Source: an uncultured Verrucomicrobiota bacterium (GTDB taxonomy: Bacteria; Verrucomicrobiota; Verrucomicrobiia; Limisphaerales; UBA9464). From it: a stretch of DNA of 64,000 nt. The notes under the pieces were generated by a model that saw only the letters and a list, made by a program, of their open reading frames with translations, was not told where the DNA came from and searched no databases. Of this stretch, positions 34,256-42,442 are shown in pieces. The first letter of the stretch is position 1. Every line of letters begins with the position of its first letter. The stretch is from contig CAIVQB010000092.1 of NCBI GenBank assembly GCA_903907925.1, forward strand, positions 122,598 to 186,597, in the 5' to 3' direction. Both the position numbers and the translations under genes were made by a program.

Positions 34256-36037
34256 ATGGCCGAACCGAAAACCAACGAGCTGATGGAAAAGCTCGTCAGC
34301 CTCTGCAAGCGCCGGGGCTTCATTTTCCAGTCCTCCGAGATCTACGGCGGCATCAACGGCTTTTGGGACTACGGTCCGTTGGGCGCGGAACTCAAGCGCA
34401 ACGTGAAGGATCAATGGTGGCGGACGATGGTCCATCATCGCGATGACGTCTCCGGACTCGAAGCGACCATCATTATGCATCCCAAGATCTGGGAGGCATC
34501 CGGTCACGTGGCGACGTTCACCGATCCGATGTGCGATTGTCTGCTGACCCGGAAACGGTTTCGCGCCGATCAGGTCGAACCGCAGTCCGGCACGGTGTAT
34601 CACTATTCTGGCGCGCAAGAGACGGCTTCAGGTCGCGAAGTGGCCGAAGCTTATTCGGTTCTTTTGCCGGCCGGAAAACCGCCCGAAAGTGCGCGGAAGG
34701 TTGCGATCCAATACTACACCCAACGGGGACTCACTGTCGTTGAACTGCAGGGTGAGTGGACGGAAAAAGTTGAAAACTCCACCCGCTACAATCCGGAAAA
34801 CGGATCCCTCCTCACCGAGCCGCGCCCGTTCAACCTGATGTTCAAAACCTACGTCGGACCGGTAGCCGACGAGGATAGCATCGCCTATCTCCGTCCCGAG
34901 ACCGCGCAGGCCATCTTCGCCCAGTTCAAGAACGTCCTCGAGACCTCGCGTCAGAAGGTTCCTTTCGGCATCGGTCAAGTGGGCAAGGCGTTTCGCAATG
35001 AGGTGACGCCGCGGAATTTCACCTTCCGTTCCCGCGAGTTCGAGCAGATGGAACTCGAATTCTTCATCAAGCCCGATGAAGCCGTAGAGGCCTTGTCCGG
35101 AAGCATCGCACGCGTCGATTCGAATGTCTGGCAGGGCGAACCGCAGGCCGACTGGGGCTGGGAGGTCTGGCACAAATACTGGGTCGAACAGCGCATCCGG
35201 TTTTACGAGGGCATCGGCCTGACCCGCGATTGTTTCGAGGAGTATTGGCAGAAGCCCGAGGAACTCGCGCACTACGCCCGCGCCTGCGTCGACATCCTCT
35301 ACAAGTTTCCGTTCGGCACCCAGGAACTCGAAGGCATCGCCGCCCGTGGCGATTTCGATCTCTCCCAGCACGAGCGCCATTCCGGCAAACAGATGGGTGT
35401 GTTTGACGAGGAATTGCGCGCGGCCTGGGGCAAGCTGGACGACGCCAAGAAGGCGGATCTGCGCCAGCGTTTCACGGCAGGCCGATTGGCGGCCCTCGCC
35501 AAGAAAGGTCTGACCGGCGACGCCGCAACCCTGGAAGCCGAGAAAGAGGCGACGGTCTATTTCGACAAACTCGCCAAGGGACAATACATTCCGCACGTCA
35601 TCGAGCCCTCGGCCGGTGTTGATCGCTTGATCCTCGCGTTGCTGGCCAATGCCTACAGCGAACTCACCACCACCGACGAGAAGGGCAAGTCGGAGACCCG
35701 CGTGGTGATGAAGTTCCATCCGCGCATCGCGCCGGTGAAGGTCGGCATTTTCCCGCTGTTGAAGAACAAGCCGGAACTCGTCGCCAAGGCGCGCGCGATT
35801 CGCGATCTGTTGCGACCCCACATGACCGTGTTCTACGACGATGCTGGGGCGATCGGACGCCGGTACGCACGCCAGGACGAGGCTGGGACGCCGTTTTGCC
35901 TGACCATCGATTTCGACACGCTCGGTGAAAAACCGGAACTGCTGGACACGGTCACCCTGCGGGAGCGGGATTCCCAGCAGCAGCAGCGCGTGCACCTGCG
36001 CGATCTTCTGCCATTGTTGCTGGAGAGGATCCGGTAA
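34256..36037 (+). CDS. glyQS: Glycyl-tRNA synthetase, alpha2 (single-chain) type
   Basis: A class II synthetase of 593 residues that charges tRNA-Gly, of the dimeric type rather than alpha2-beta2. Family segments include FIFQSSEIYGGINGFWDYGPLG, EASGHVATFTDP, LRPETAQAIFAQFKNV, FGIGQVGKAFRNEVTPR with FRSREFEQMELEFF, the HVIEPSAGVDRL motif 3 region and the anticodon-binding end. In many homologues cysteine pairs after the TDP motif form a zinc knuckle; here only CDC is left, and a region of about 60 residues (105-190) precedes LTEPRPFNLMF without CxxC pairs. The ATG at 34256 starts MAEPKTNELMEKLVSLC. The next gene begins 3 bp after the stop. Confidence 0.95.
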   Translation: MAEPKTNELMEKLVSLCKRRGFIFQSSEIYGGINGFWDYGPLGAELKRNVKDQWWRTMVHHRDDVSGLEATIIMHPKIWEASGHVATFTDPMCDCLLTRKRFRADQVEPQSGTVYHYSGAQETASGREVAEAYSVLLPAGKPPESARKVAIQYYTQRGLTVVELQGEWTEKVENSTRYNPENGSLLTEPRPFNLMFKTYVGPVADEDSIAYLRPETAQAIFAQFKNVLETSRQKVPFGIGQVGKAFRNEVTPRNFTFRSREFEQMELEFFIKPDEAVEALSGSIARVDSNVWQGEPQADWGWEVWHKYWVEQRIRFYEGIGLTRDCFEEYWQKPEELAHYARACVDILYKFPFGTQELEGIAARGDFDLSQHERHSGKQMGVFDEELRAAWGKLDDAKKADLRQRFTAGRLAALAKKGLTGDAATLEAEKEATVYFDKLAKGQYIPHVIEPSAGVDRLILALLANAYSELTTTDEKGKSETRVVMKFHPRIAPVKVGIFPLLKNKPELVAKARAIRDLLRPHMTVFYDDAGAIGRRYARQDEAGTPFCLTIDFDTLGEKPELLDTVTLRERDSQQQQRVHLRDLLPLLLERIR

Positions 36038-36040
36038 CAC

Positions 36041-37063
36041 ATGTCACGCGGCGCGAATGGAAATCTGACCCAGGCGGCCCGGGTTTCGTATGGGATGATG
36101 CTGGTGCTGATGCTGTTGATCGGCTACCTGCACCTGGCGACTCTCGTGCTCACGTCGCTGTTCGGCTTCTTCATTTTGCGGCGCCTGACCTTCGGCGGCC
36201 GGAAATGGCTGGCAGGATTCCTGTACGTCCTTCTGGTAGCAGTGGTGTTTCTGGGTTTCGGCTACTTCTCGAAACGCGCCGTCGTCGGCCTGCCCACCAT
36301 CGCCGAGAAAACCATCCCGGCGGTGGTCGAGTACGCGGAAAAACGCGGACTCGATCTGCCGTTCACCGATCTCGCCAGTCTGAAATCCCTGGCGGTCACG
36401 GCGACGCGGGAAAAGTTTTCCAACATCGGAGCCTACGCGCGCGGAGCCGCCTTTGAAATCGCCTCGCTGGTCGCCGGACTCGTCGTCGCACTGAGCCTTT
36501 CGCTCAACTCCAAGTTCGCCATGGAAGGCGATCCCAATTCGCGAACCGACAACCTCTACGCCGCGGTCAGTCGCGAATTGGCGCTCCGGTTCAAGACCTT
36601 CTACAAGAGTTTCTCCACCGTCATCGGCGCACAGATTCTCATCTCCTCGATCAACACCGCGATGACGGCTGGATTCCTGCTGTGGAACCATTATCCCCAC
36701 ATCACGATCATCCTCCCGCTCACTTTTCTGCTGGGTCTGCTGCCCATCCTCGGAAACCTGTTGAGCAACGCGTTGATCATTGGTGTGGGATTCACGCTGT
36801 CACCGGGAATGGCCCTGGCGGCGCTCCTCTTTCTCATCGTCATCCACAAGTTTGAGTATTTCCTGAACTCCAAGATCATCGGCGACCGGATTAAAAACCC
36901 AATGTGGCTCACGCTGATCGGACTGGTCGTTGGCGAGCGGTTGATGGGCATTCCGGGCATGATCTTCGCCCCGGTCGTCCTGCACTACATCAAGGTCGAA
37001 GCCTCACGGAGTCCGGTGCGCGGGGATGAGAAAGCGGAAAAGGTTGAAGAGTTGAAGAGTTGA
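36041..37063 (+). CDS. AI-2E family (PerM-like) membrane transporter
   Basis: A 340-residue multi-pass protein with about seven to eight hydrophobic segments. Segments such as ITIILPLTFLLGLLPILGNLLSN and FLNSKIIGDRI match the AI-2 exporter/PerM family, whose members move autoinducer-2, sodium or other solutes, and many have no known substrate. It starts 3 bp after glyQS and is probably co-transcribed. The C-terminus (KVEELKS) is encoded by the first units of an 8-bp tandem array, which also provides the stop codon. Confidence 0.87.
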   Translation: MSRGANGNLTQAARVSYGMMLVLMLLIGYLHLATLVLTSLFGFFILRRLTFGGRKWLAGFLYVLLVAVVFLGFGYFSKRAVVGLPTIAEKTIPAVVEYAEKRGLDLPFTDLASLKSLAVTATREKFSNIGAYARGAAFEIASLVAGLVVALSLSLNSKFAMEGDPNSRTDNLYAAVSRELALRFKTFYKSFSTVIGAQILISSINTAMTAGFLLWNHYPHITIILPLTFLLGLLPILGNLLSNALIIGVGFTLSPGMALAALLFLIVIHKFEYFLNSKIIGDRIKNPMWLTLIGLVVGERLMGIPGMIFAPVVLHYIKVEASRSPVRGDEKAEKVEELKS

Positions 37064-37106
37064 AGAGTTGAAGAGTTGAAGAGTTGAAGAGTTGAAGAGT
37101 TGAAGA
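37043..37106. repeat. Eight perfect tandem copies of GTTGAAGA
   Basis: Eight head-to-tail copies of the octamer GTTGAAGA run from 37043 to 37106. The transporter gene ends inside the third copy. Because eight is not a multiple of three, the array contains stop codons in every forward frame, while its reverse complement has no stop and produces a false repeated peptide. Related TCTTCAAC units occur near 23370-23410 and 38165. Confidence 0.97.
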
Positions 37107-37140
37107 GGGCACTGGCAGTCCCGCTTCGTTTCCGCTCCCG

Positions 37141-37247
37141 TCTTTTTCGTAATCGCAATCTTACTCTCAATCTCACTCCGAACTCCCGACTCAGTTTTTC
37201 CGAACGGCAGCCGGGCGGGTGGGAGGATTGTGAAAAAGATTAAGATT
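37141..37247. repeat. Intergenic inverted repeat, TTAATCT type, copy 2
   Basis: The left part (37157-37175, AATCTTACTCTCAATCTCAC) and the right part (37230-37247, GTGAAAAAGATTAAGATT) share the sequence style of the element at 10159-10272 and pair imperfectly. The element lies between the octamer array and higA. Confidence 0.5.
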
Positions 37248-37292
37248 CTGATGAAGACAGTCTTTCCGCTAAAACTGGAGTCTCCCGAATTT

Positions 37293-37679
37293 TCAGATGG
37301 GCACTGAACGACTTCCGGCCAGGGAGGGTTGTGGTTTCGTAAGGACAACTCCTTTGCCGCGTGGGGAACGGACAAACCGAATTTCCACCCGGCGTTCCAA
37401 TGCGGCGGCAATACGGCCAAGCATGGAAAGGGAATGACCCTCGTAGTTGGCATCTTCCAGCCGGGAGATGACGGTCTGTGTCGTGCCCGCCAGTTTGGCC
37501 AACTCCTTTTGGGTGAGTTTGGCCTTGGCTCGCGCGTCAAAAATGAGCTGCCCGACCCGGGCGTTCTCCCTCGCCGTCTCCACCAGCCGATGCAGGATCG
37601 GATCGTCCCCTGTCATCCGGTTCAGGACCACACCGGCATCGCTCGTGCGCCTGGTGCCCTTATTCGGCATCTTCTTCAT
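37293..37679 (-). CDS. higA: HigA-type XRE antitoxin
   Basis: A 128-residue protein with an XRE helix-turn-helix (about 50-105, ARAKAKLTQKELAKLAGTTQTVISRLEDA) followed by MLGRIAAALERRVEIRF, as in antitoxins paired with HigB/RelE toxins. It overlaps the end of the toxin gene, the usual toxin-first HigBA order. The ATG at 37679 is chosen; an ATG at 37706 would extend the overlap. It should bind the operator upstream of higB and neutralise the toxin. Confidence 0.87.
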   Translation of the reverse strand: MKKMPNKGTRRTSDAGVVLNRMTGDDPILHRLVETARENARVGQLIFDARAKAKLTQKELAKLAGTTQTVISRLEDANYEGHSLSMLGRIAAALERRVEIRFVRSPRGKGVVLTKPQPSLAGSRSVPI

Positions 37680-38046
37680 AGGTGTGCTCTTTCGGGCGGC
37701 TTTCAAAAAGTCTTTTGCGCTTCAGCGCGTGTTCAATCTCCACCGACGGAATGGCGTGCTCCTTGGTCAAGGAGTGAGCGAGAATCGCCACGTTGCGGCC
37801 GTGGAAAAAATACAGGATGCGATACTGGACGTGGCCTTGCTTGGTCCGCAGTTCGTAAATCCCGTCGCGCAAAAAGTCTGCCGCCGGCCGCCGCAACTCG
37901 TGCCCCATTTGCGCAAGTTGTTCGATACGGACTCGGCAAAGAGCCCACGCTTTTGGGTGGGTATCGCGCAATTCCCGCAACCATGCCAGCACGGGGGCTT
38001 CGTTTTTCTTCGTCTCGCAGAAGAAAATGACCCGGGTTTTTGGCAT
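37660..38046 (-). CDS. higB: HigB/RelE-type toxin
   Basis: A 128-residue RelE/ParE-superfamily protein of the Gp49-like HigB group. It has the pattern APVLAWLREL, the GIYELRTKQGHVQYRILYFF core strands and the FVRS/HSLTKE-like region (ILAHSLTKEH), followed by a basic tail. Such toxins cut mRNA at the ribosome. The upstream 45 bp carry a perfect inverted repeat and a -35-like element, consistent with autoregulation by HigA. Confidence 0.87.
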   Translation of the reverse strand: MPKTRVIFFCETKKNEAPVLAWLRELRDTHPKAWALCRVRIEQLAQMGHELRRPAADFLRDGIYELRTKQGHVQYRILYFFHGRNVAILAHSLTKEHAIPSVEIEHALKRKRLFESRPKEHTYEEDAE

Positions 38047-38064
38047 GGAACTCTCGAACCAAAC

Positions 38065-38091
38065 TATCGCATTATTGCGATAATGTCAACC
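38065..38091 (-). promoter_or_regulatory. higBA promoter with embedded operator
   Basis: On the minus strand, TTGACA (38091-38086) is a consensus -35 element. Directly after it lies a perfect inverted repeat TATCGCA-TTAT-TGCGATA (38065-38082), 18 bp before the higB start, which would cover the spacer and reach the -10 region (a weak TAGTTT-like or GATAGT-like box). This is the expected position for HigA repression. Confidence 0.7.
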
Positions 38092-38201
38092 GCACCAGTT
38101 GTGTCCAAGCGGGGGGGCTTGCGATTGTGGCTAAGAACTGAAGAGGCGGTACCCCCGTTCCTTTTCAACTCTTCATCACTTTAACCGCTTACCCCCGCCA
38201 C

Positions 38202-39209
38202 TTACTTCCCATGCGCACCCTTGAGATGCTCCGCCAGGGCATCCCGGCCGAAATCGGCGTCGAAATTCCGCCAGACGGCGTGAACGTGGTTAGCGTCGTT
38301 CTGGGTGTTGTCGTATTCGAGCAGGAAGGTCGGGCCCTGCATCCGGTAGTAATGCCGTTGTCCTTTTTCGAGGCTGCCCGCCCAGGCGAAGCTCACCTTG
38401 TCGATGCCGGCCTTCTGGATCTTCGCGAAATCCGAGGAGGCGACCTCGCCGCGGAGCCGGTCGACGTAGGCGTGGATCAATCTCACCGCCAGCTCGCGTT
38501 GGGACGTGGACAGCGAACCGAGAGGGATCCCTGCAGCCTTGCCCGGTACTACTTTGCGGACATCTGAGGTCACGATTTCATCCGGCGCTTTGGCGTCAAT
38601 CACCGCAATGGCCTGTTGCTTCGGATTCAGCGTAGTCACGAGTTCGCGACCCAGATCTTCCTCGGCACCGAGGACGCGGAGACCGGCGCGGCGGCCGGTG
38701 CGGATTTCACCCGGATTTGTGCCCATGAAGGACGGGGTGCCCGCAGCGACCATTCCATCGACCACAGTGAAATTGACCGAGAGATGGTGGCCTTCGACCC
38801 GCCAGCCCCAGGTGCCCTTGGACTCCGGCGTTCCGAAGATGCTGACGTGGTACAGTTCGGGATCGCGGGGGAACTTGCGGCCCGGTCCTTCCATCTCCTG
38901 GAGCACCTGTTCGAGGCTCATGATGGTGGTGGCCTGGGCGTAGCCGCGCTGGCTCATGCCGCTGTTGAGGAGGGCGAAGGCGAGGTGACGTTGGGCCGGA
39001 ATCATTTCCTTTACCGTGAGTCCGTTTCGTTCGCGCGGAACGAAATGCCAGTTGTCCCGCTCCTGGGAATCGAATGCGAACACGGCCTTGGAACGCTGAT
39101 CGTCGGTCAGCGCCGCGAGGAAATTCCGGGCGGCAGCCGCCATTTCATCCGCGGGTGCCGCGGCCAGACGCAGGCAGACGAGCGCCGCGACGAGGAGGGA
39201 GAGCTTCAT
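38202..39209 (-). CDS. DUF3500 family exported protein
   Basis: A 335-residue protein with a short signal peptide (MKLSLLVAALVCLRLAAAP). It carries the DUF3500 features FDSQERDNWHFVPRERNGL, AQRHLAFALLNSGMSQRGY, GTWGWRVEGHHLSVNFT and the FLLEYDNTQNDANHVHAVWR end. The family is common in Planctomycetes, Verrucomicrobia and Bacteroidetes; its biochemical function is unknown. The repeated His and acidic residues suggest a metal site or catalytic centre but this is a guess. It diverges from ymdB. Confidence 0.88.
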   Translation of the reverse strand: MKLSLLVAALVCLRLAAAPADEMAAAARNFLAALTDDQRSKAVFAFDSQERDNWHFVPRERNGLTVKEMIPAQRHLAFALLNSGMSQRGYAQATTIMSLEQVLQEMEGPGRKFPRDPELYHVSIFGTPESKGTWGWRVEGHHLSVNFTVVDGMVAAGTPSFMGTNPGEIRTGRRAGLRVLGAEEDLGRELVTTLNPKQQAIAVIDAKAPDEIVTSDVRKVVPGKAAGIPLGSLSTSQRELAVRLIHAYVDRLRGEVASSDFAKIQKAGIDKVSFAWAGSLEKGQRHYYRMQGPTFLLEYDNTQNDANHVHAVWRNFDADFGRDALAEHLKGAHGK

Positions 39210-39347
39210 TCCGGGAGGGTGGATTCAGGCCGCAGAGCACCCAAGGAAAAAATCGGGCTCGTCGCCCAACGTGGCGCGACGCCGCCCGCGCGAGTGGGTC
39301 CCACGCCGTCTTGCCCCGGATCAACGCCCGGGGCAGGGTGCCGACAC

Positions 39348-40136
39348 GTGAATGTGCTTTTTATTGGGGATGTGGTGGGCGAACCCGGCCGCCGGGCGGT
39401 GCGCCGAACGCTGTCGTCGTTGCGCGAACGGGAGAAGATCAACGTGGTGGTCGCCAATGGGGAGAATTCCGCGGGTGGCGCCGGAATCACCTTGAGCACC
39501 GCACGGGAATTGTTTGATGCCGGCGTCGACATCATCACCACCGGGGATCATCTGTGGGATCAACGGGAGGTCGCCCAGTTGCTGGAGCACGAACCGCGGT
39601 TCCTGCGCCCTGCCAATTACCCCGCCGGAGTTCCAGGCCGGGGCATGACTGTGGTTTCCAAACCGGGTTGTCCTGACTTTGCCGTCCTGAATTTGCAGGG
39701 ACGAACCTTCATGCCGCCCTTGGAGAATCCCTTCACCGTCGCGGAAGTTCTGGTCGCCGAACTGCGGACCCGGACGCCGCTGATCCTGATCGATTTTCAC
39801 GCCGAAGCGACGTCCGAGAAGATTGCCCTCGGCTGGCTGCTGGACGGACAGGTCAGCGCCATCATCGGCACCCACACGCATGTCCAGACCGCCGATGAAC
39901 GCATTCTTCCGCGCGGCACGGCCTGCCTCACCGACGCCGGATTCACCGGCGGCCATGGAGGAGTCTTGGGACGCGAATGGCCTCCGGTCGTGGAGAAGTT
40001 CCAAAAACAGACACCCCAGCGTTTTGGCGTGTGTGAGACCGACGTGAAACTGAATGGGTGTCTGATCCAGATTGACGATGAAACCGGCCATGCGTTGGCG
40101 ATCCGACGGGTTTCCGAATCCGTCATGCTGGTGTGA
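39348..40136 (+). CDS. ymdB: YmdB family metallophosphoesterase
   Basis: A 262-residue calcineurin-like phosphodiesterase of the YmdB family, reported in Bacillus to hydrolyse 2',3'-cyclic nucleotides. The di-metal residues lie in FIGDVVGEPGRR, VVANGENSAGG, TTGDHLWDQRE, IDFHAEATSEK and GTHTHVQTAD. The start is the GTG at 39348 (VNVLFIGDVVG), preceded by CAGGG; the longer open frame is antisense to the DUF3500 gene. Its stop overlaps the next start by GTGA, so it leads a three-gene coupled unit ending in xseA. Confidence 0.93.
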   Translation: MNVLFIGDVVGEPGRRAVRRTLSSLREREKINVVVANGENSAGGAGITLSTARELFDAGVDIITTGDHLWDQREVAQLLEHEPRFLRPANYPAGVPGRGMTVVSKPGCPDFAVLNLQGRTFMPPLENPFTVAEVLVAELRTRTPLILIDFHAEATSEKIALGWLLDGQVSAIIGTHTHVQTADERILPRGTACLTDAGFTGGHGGVLGREWPPVVEKFQKQTPQRFGVCETDVKLNGCLIQIDDETGHALAIRRVSESVMLV

Positions 40137-40864
40137 CACCATCGGTTCGGCGTCCGTTCTTGCGGAGTTCTCCGTGGCGGGTGGGTTCGCTCGGAATGGC
40201 GGCATTCGTGGGGGTGATGCTGGTGGTTGTAGTTGTCGGGCGGATGGATCCCGCGGCGCGCGAAGAGCGTCGGGCTGCGGCCTGGCTGTCCACCCGTTAC
40301 TCCATGGTTCCTCAAACGGTTACTTCAAATGATGAGGTGCCGGCGGCGGGTTTAGCCCGCTTGATGGTCCGTCGGGATACCATCCTTCAGCAGGCTCATC
40401 GATGGCTGTGGGACAACCTGCCCAAGGGATTCCGGAGGCAAATCGGGCTCCGTCTGCCACTGGATTCGCGTCGATTGGGAATCGTGGCAGTGGCGTGGTT
40501 GGAACGTCATCAGCAGCGGTATGAAGGTTTGCCAATCCTGATTGCCGCGGCCACCGATCCCGAATGCGCCAATCATGTCCAAATCATGAGATGCCTTCGG
40601 GAGTTTGGAACCGGCGGACCCCTGTTGCTCGGCGAAGGTTCCTTTCCGTTCTTCAGTGAAGCACTGGCGGGTCTGGAGAGTCCTGATCCGGCGCTTCGAT
40701 TGCAGATGCTGGAGCGTTTTGGTTCGGGCTGGCCTGATCATCCTGCGATTCGACGGCGGATCGCGGCATTGCGAAGCGAGGTCGAGCGGGCCGGGAATGG
40801 TCCGTTCGGAACTTCGTTGTCGACGTCGTCCAACCGGGGCAGCGTCCCCGTTCACTGGCACTGA
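40133..40864 (+). CDS. Hypothetical membrane-anchored protein between ymdB and xseA
   Basis: A 243-residue protein with one hydrophobic segment near the N-terminus (about 20-38, GMAAFVGVMLVVVVVG) and a soluble part (about 60-230) of helical repeats that resembles HEAT-like pairing (RRLGIVAVAWLERHQQRYEG, then DPECANHVQIMRCLREFG). No family is recognised. It starts on a GTG inside the ymdB stop, and its TGA overlaps the xseA ATG. Tight coupling suggests balanced translation of the three proteins. A later ATG at 40196 would remove the first 21 residues. Confidence 0.6.
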   Translation: MTPSVRRPFLRSSPWRVGSLGMAAFVGVMLVVVVVGRMDPAAREERRAAAWLSTRYSMVPQTVTSNDEVPAAGLARLMVRRDTILQQAHRWLWDNLPKGFRRQIGLRLPLDSRRLGIVAVAWLERHQQRYEGLPILIAAATDPECANHVQIMRCLREFGTGGPLLLGEGSFPFFSEALAGLESPDPALRLQMLERFGSGWPDHPAIRRRIAALRSEVERAGNGPFGTSLSTSSNRGSVPVHWH

Positions 40865-42315
40865 TGGCGCGCTCCTCCAAAAATCAATGGGATTTCGGCG
40901 AACTGTTTCCGGCGGCGGCGACGCGGCAGGTGTGGTCGGTCTCCGATCTGACCGGCCGTCTGAAACGGGTGGTCGAAAAGGAATTCGGGACGGTCTGGGT
41001 CAGCGGTGAGATTTCCAATCTGCGGTTGCAATCCTCCGGTCATGCCTACTTCGTCTTGAAGGATGCCGGTGCGCAGTTGAACTGCGTTTTGTTCCGCGGT
41101 CAGACAGGAGTGGATCGTGCCGGACTGCGTGACGGAGCACGGGCCACGCTCAGCGGGGAAATGACGGTCTATGAACCTCGTGGATCCTATCAATTGCGAG
41201 TCACTGCGGTTGAATTGGAGGGCGTGGGTGCGTTGCAGGCGGCATTTGAAAAACTCAAGGCGAAGCTGGCGGCGGAAGGGCTGTTCGATCCGGCCCGCAA
41301 ACGTCCGATTCCCCGGTTCCCGATTCGCATCGGCATTGTAACCTCGTCCACCGGAGCGGCGTTGCAAGACGTCCTGCATGTTGCCGGCCGACGATTCGCC
41401 GGCATCGAATGGATCCTCGTTCCAGTGCGAGTCCAAGGCGCCGGCTCGGCCGCCGAGATTTGCGAAGCCATCTCCCTCCTCAACCGCTGGTCGGCTGGTG
41501 ATGGAGCGAACGACGCAGAGGGAGCCGCCACGAGCCGTCGATCTTCCACTCACTCACTCTCCCCCACGCGCCTCGACGTCATCCTCATCACCCGCGGCGG
41601 CGGTTCGCTCGAAGACCTGTGGAGCTTCAACGAGGAGAGCGTCGCACGGGCGATTGTTACCTCGGCCGTTCCGGTGATTTCCGCGGTCGGGCACGAAATC
41701 GATTTCACCATCGCTGATTTTGTCGCCGACCTCCGCGCGGCGACTCCGAGTGCCGCTGCGGAACTCATCACCGAAGGCTACGTCGCGGCGGAAGGGCGGG
41801 TGGAGGCGGCTGCGGTTCGATTGGGGTTGAGGATCCATCGACGTCTCGCGGAGTCCCGTGAATCAGAGCGGAACCTGACGGCACGACTGACCCGGGTGCA
41901 TCCGCGACGCCGACTCGAGCGACAGGGGCAACGATTGGACGATCTGGCCGCGGTTCTGGGACGCGACCTGCGGGCGATCGCCGCACCGCGCCGACTGGCG
42001 CTGGCTTCGCTGGTGAAACGCCTGTCCGCGGTCCGACCGGCAACGGGCCTGGCCCGGAAGCGATCGGATGTCGAACAACTCACCTCGCAGCTCAAAACAT
42101 CGACCCGCCGCCGTCTCCATTTGCTGAACGACCGCCTGGCGAAGAGCGCCTCCGGCCTCCGGTTGTTGTCGCCCCAACAGGTCCTGGAACGCGGCTACTC
42201 CATCACTCTCGACGCCGCGACGGGCCGGGTGATCCGCACTGCCGCGGAAGTTCTGCCCGGCCAGCCCCTCACCACCCGCCTCGCCGCCGGACAAATTGAG
42301 TCGACGGTGACCTGA
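40864..42315 (+). CDS. xseA: Exodeoxyribonuclease VII large subunit
   Basis: The 483-residue large subunit of exonuclease VII, which degrades single-stranded DNA from both ends. The N-terminal OB-fold (VWSVSDLTGRLKRVVEKEFG, WVSGEISNLR, GHAYFVLKD) is followed by the nuclease domain (GIVTSSTGAALQDVLHV, then GGGSLEDLWSFNEESVARAI and VISAVGHEIDFTI) and a long helical C-terminal half. A Ser/Thr-rich insertion of about 20 residues (WSAGDGANDAEGAATSRRSS) sits in the nuclease domain. The small subunit gene xseB is not next to it. Confidence 0.94.
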   Translation: MARSSKNQWDFGELFPAAATRQVWSVSDLTGRLKRVVEKEFGTVWVSGEISNLRLQSSGHAYFVLKDAGAQLNCVLFRGQTGVDRAGLRDGARATLSGEMTVYEPRGSYQLRVTAVELEGVGALQAAFEKLKAKLAAEGLFDPARKRPIPRFPIRIGIVTSSTGAALQDVLHVAGRRFAGIEWILVPVRVQGAGSAAEICEAISLLNRWSAGDGANDAEGAATSRRSSTHSLSPTRLDVILITRGGGSLEDLWSFNEESVARAIVTSAVPVISAVGHEIDFTIADFVADLRAATPSAAAELITEGYVAAEGRVEAAAVRLGLRIHRRLAESRESERNLTARLTRVHPRRRLERQGQRLDDLAAVLGRDLRAIAAPRRLALASLVKRLSAVRPATGLARKRSDVEQLTSQLKTSTRRRLHLLNDRLAKSASGLRLLSPQQVLERGYSITLDAATGRVIRTAAEVLPGQPLTTRLAAGQIESTVT

Positions 42316-42442
42316 CCTTCGGTTTTATCTCAGTCCCTGAACCATCGAGCAGGGACATGTTGGGTCGGGGACCGGTGTGGAGCCGGTGTTGGCCGGGGCC
42401 CATGAATTGGCCGCCGGGGAGGCTTGAGACCATTGGCGTTCC

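Noticed and set aside
37043..37106. CRISPR array
   Set aside because: The units are 8 bp without spacers, and no cas gene is present.
37004..37540. Minus-strand frame with a repeated LQLFNSST peptide
   Set aside because: It is the translation of the octamer array in reverse, not a protein. The same false peptide appears for the octamers near 23370-23410.
38616..39347. Upstream extension of the ymdB frame
   Set aside because: It lies antisense to the DUF3500 gene and has no YmdB features; the GTG at 39348 gives the normal N-terminus.
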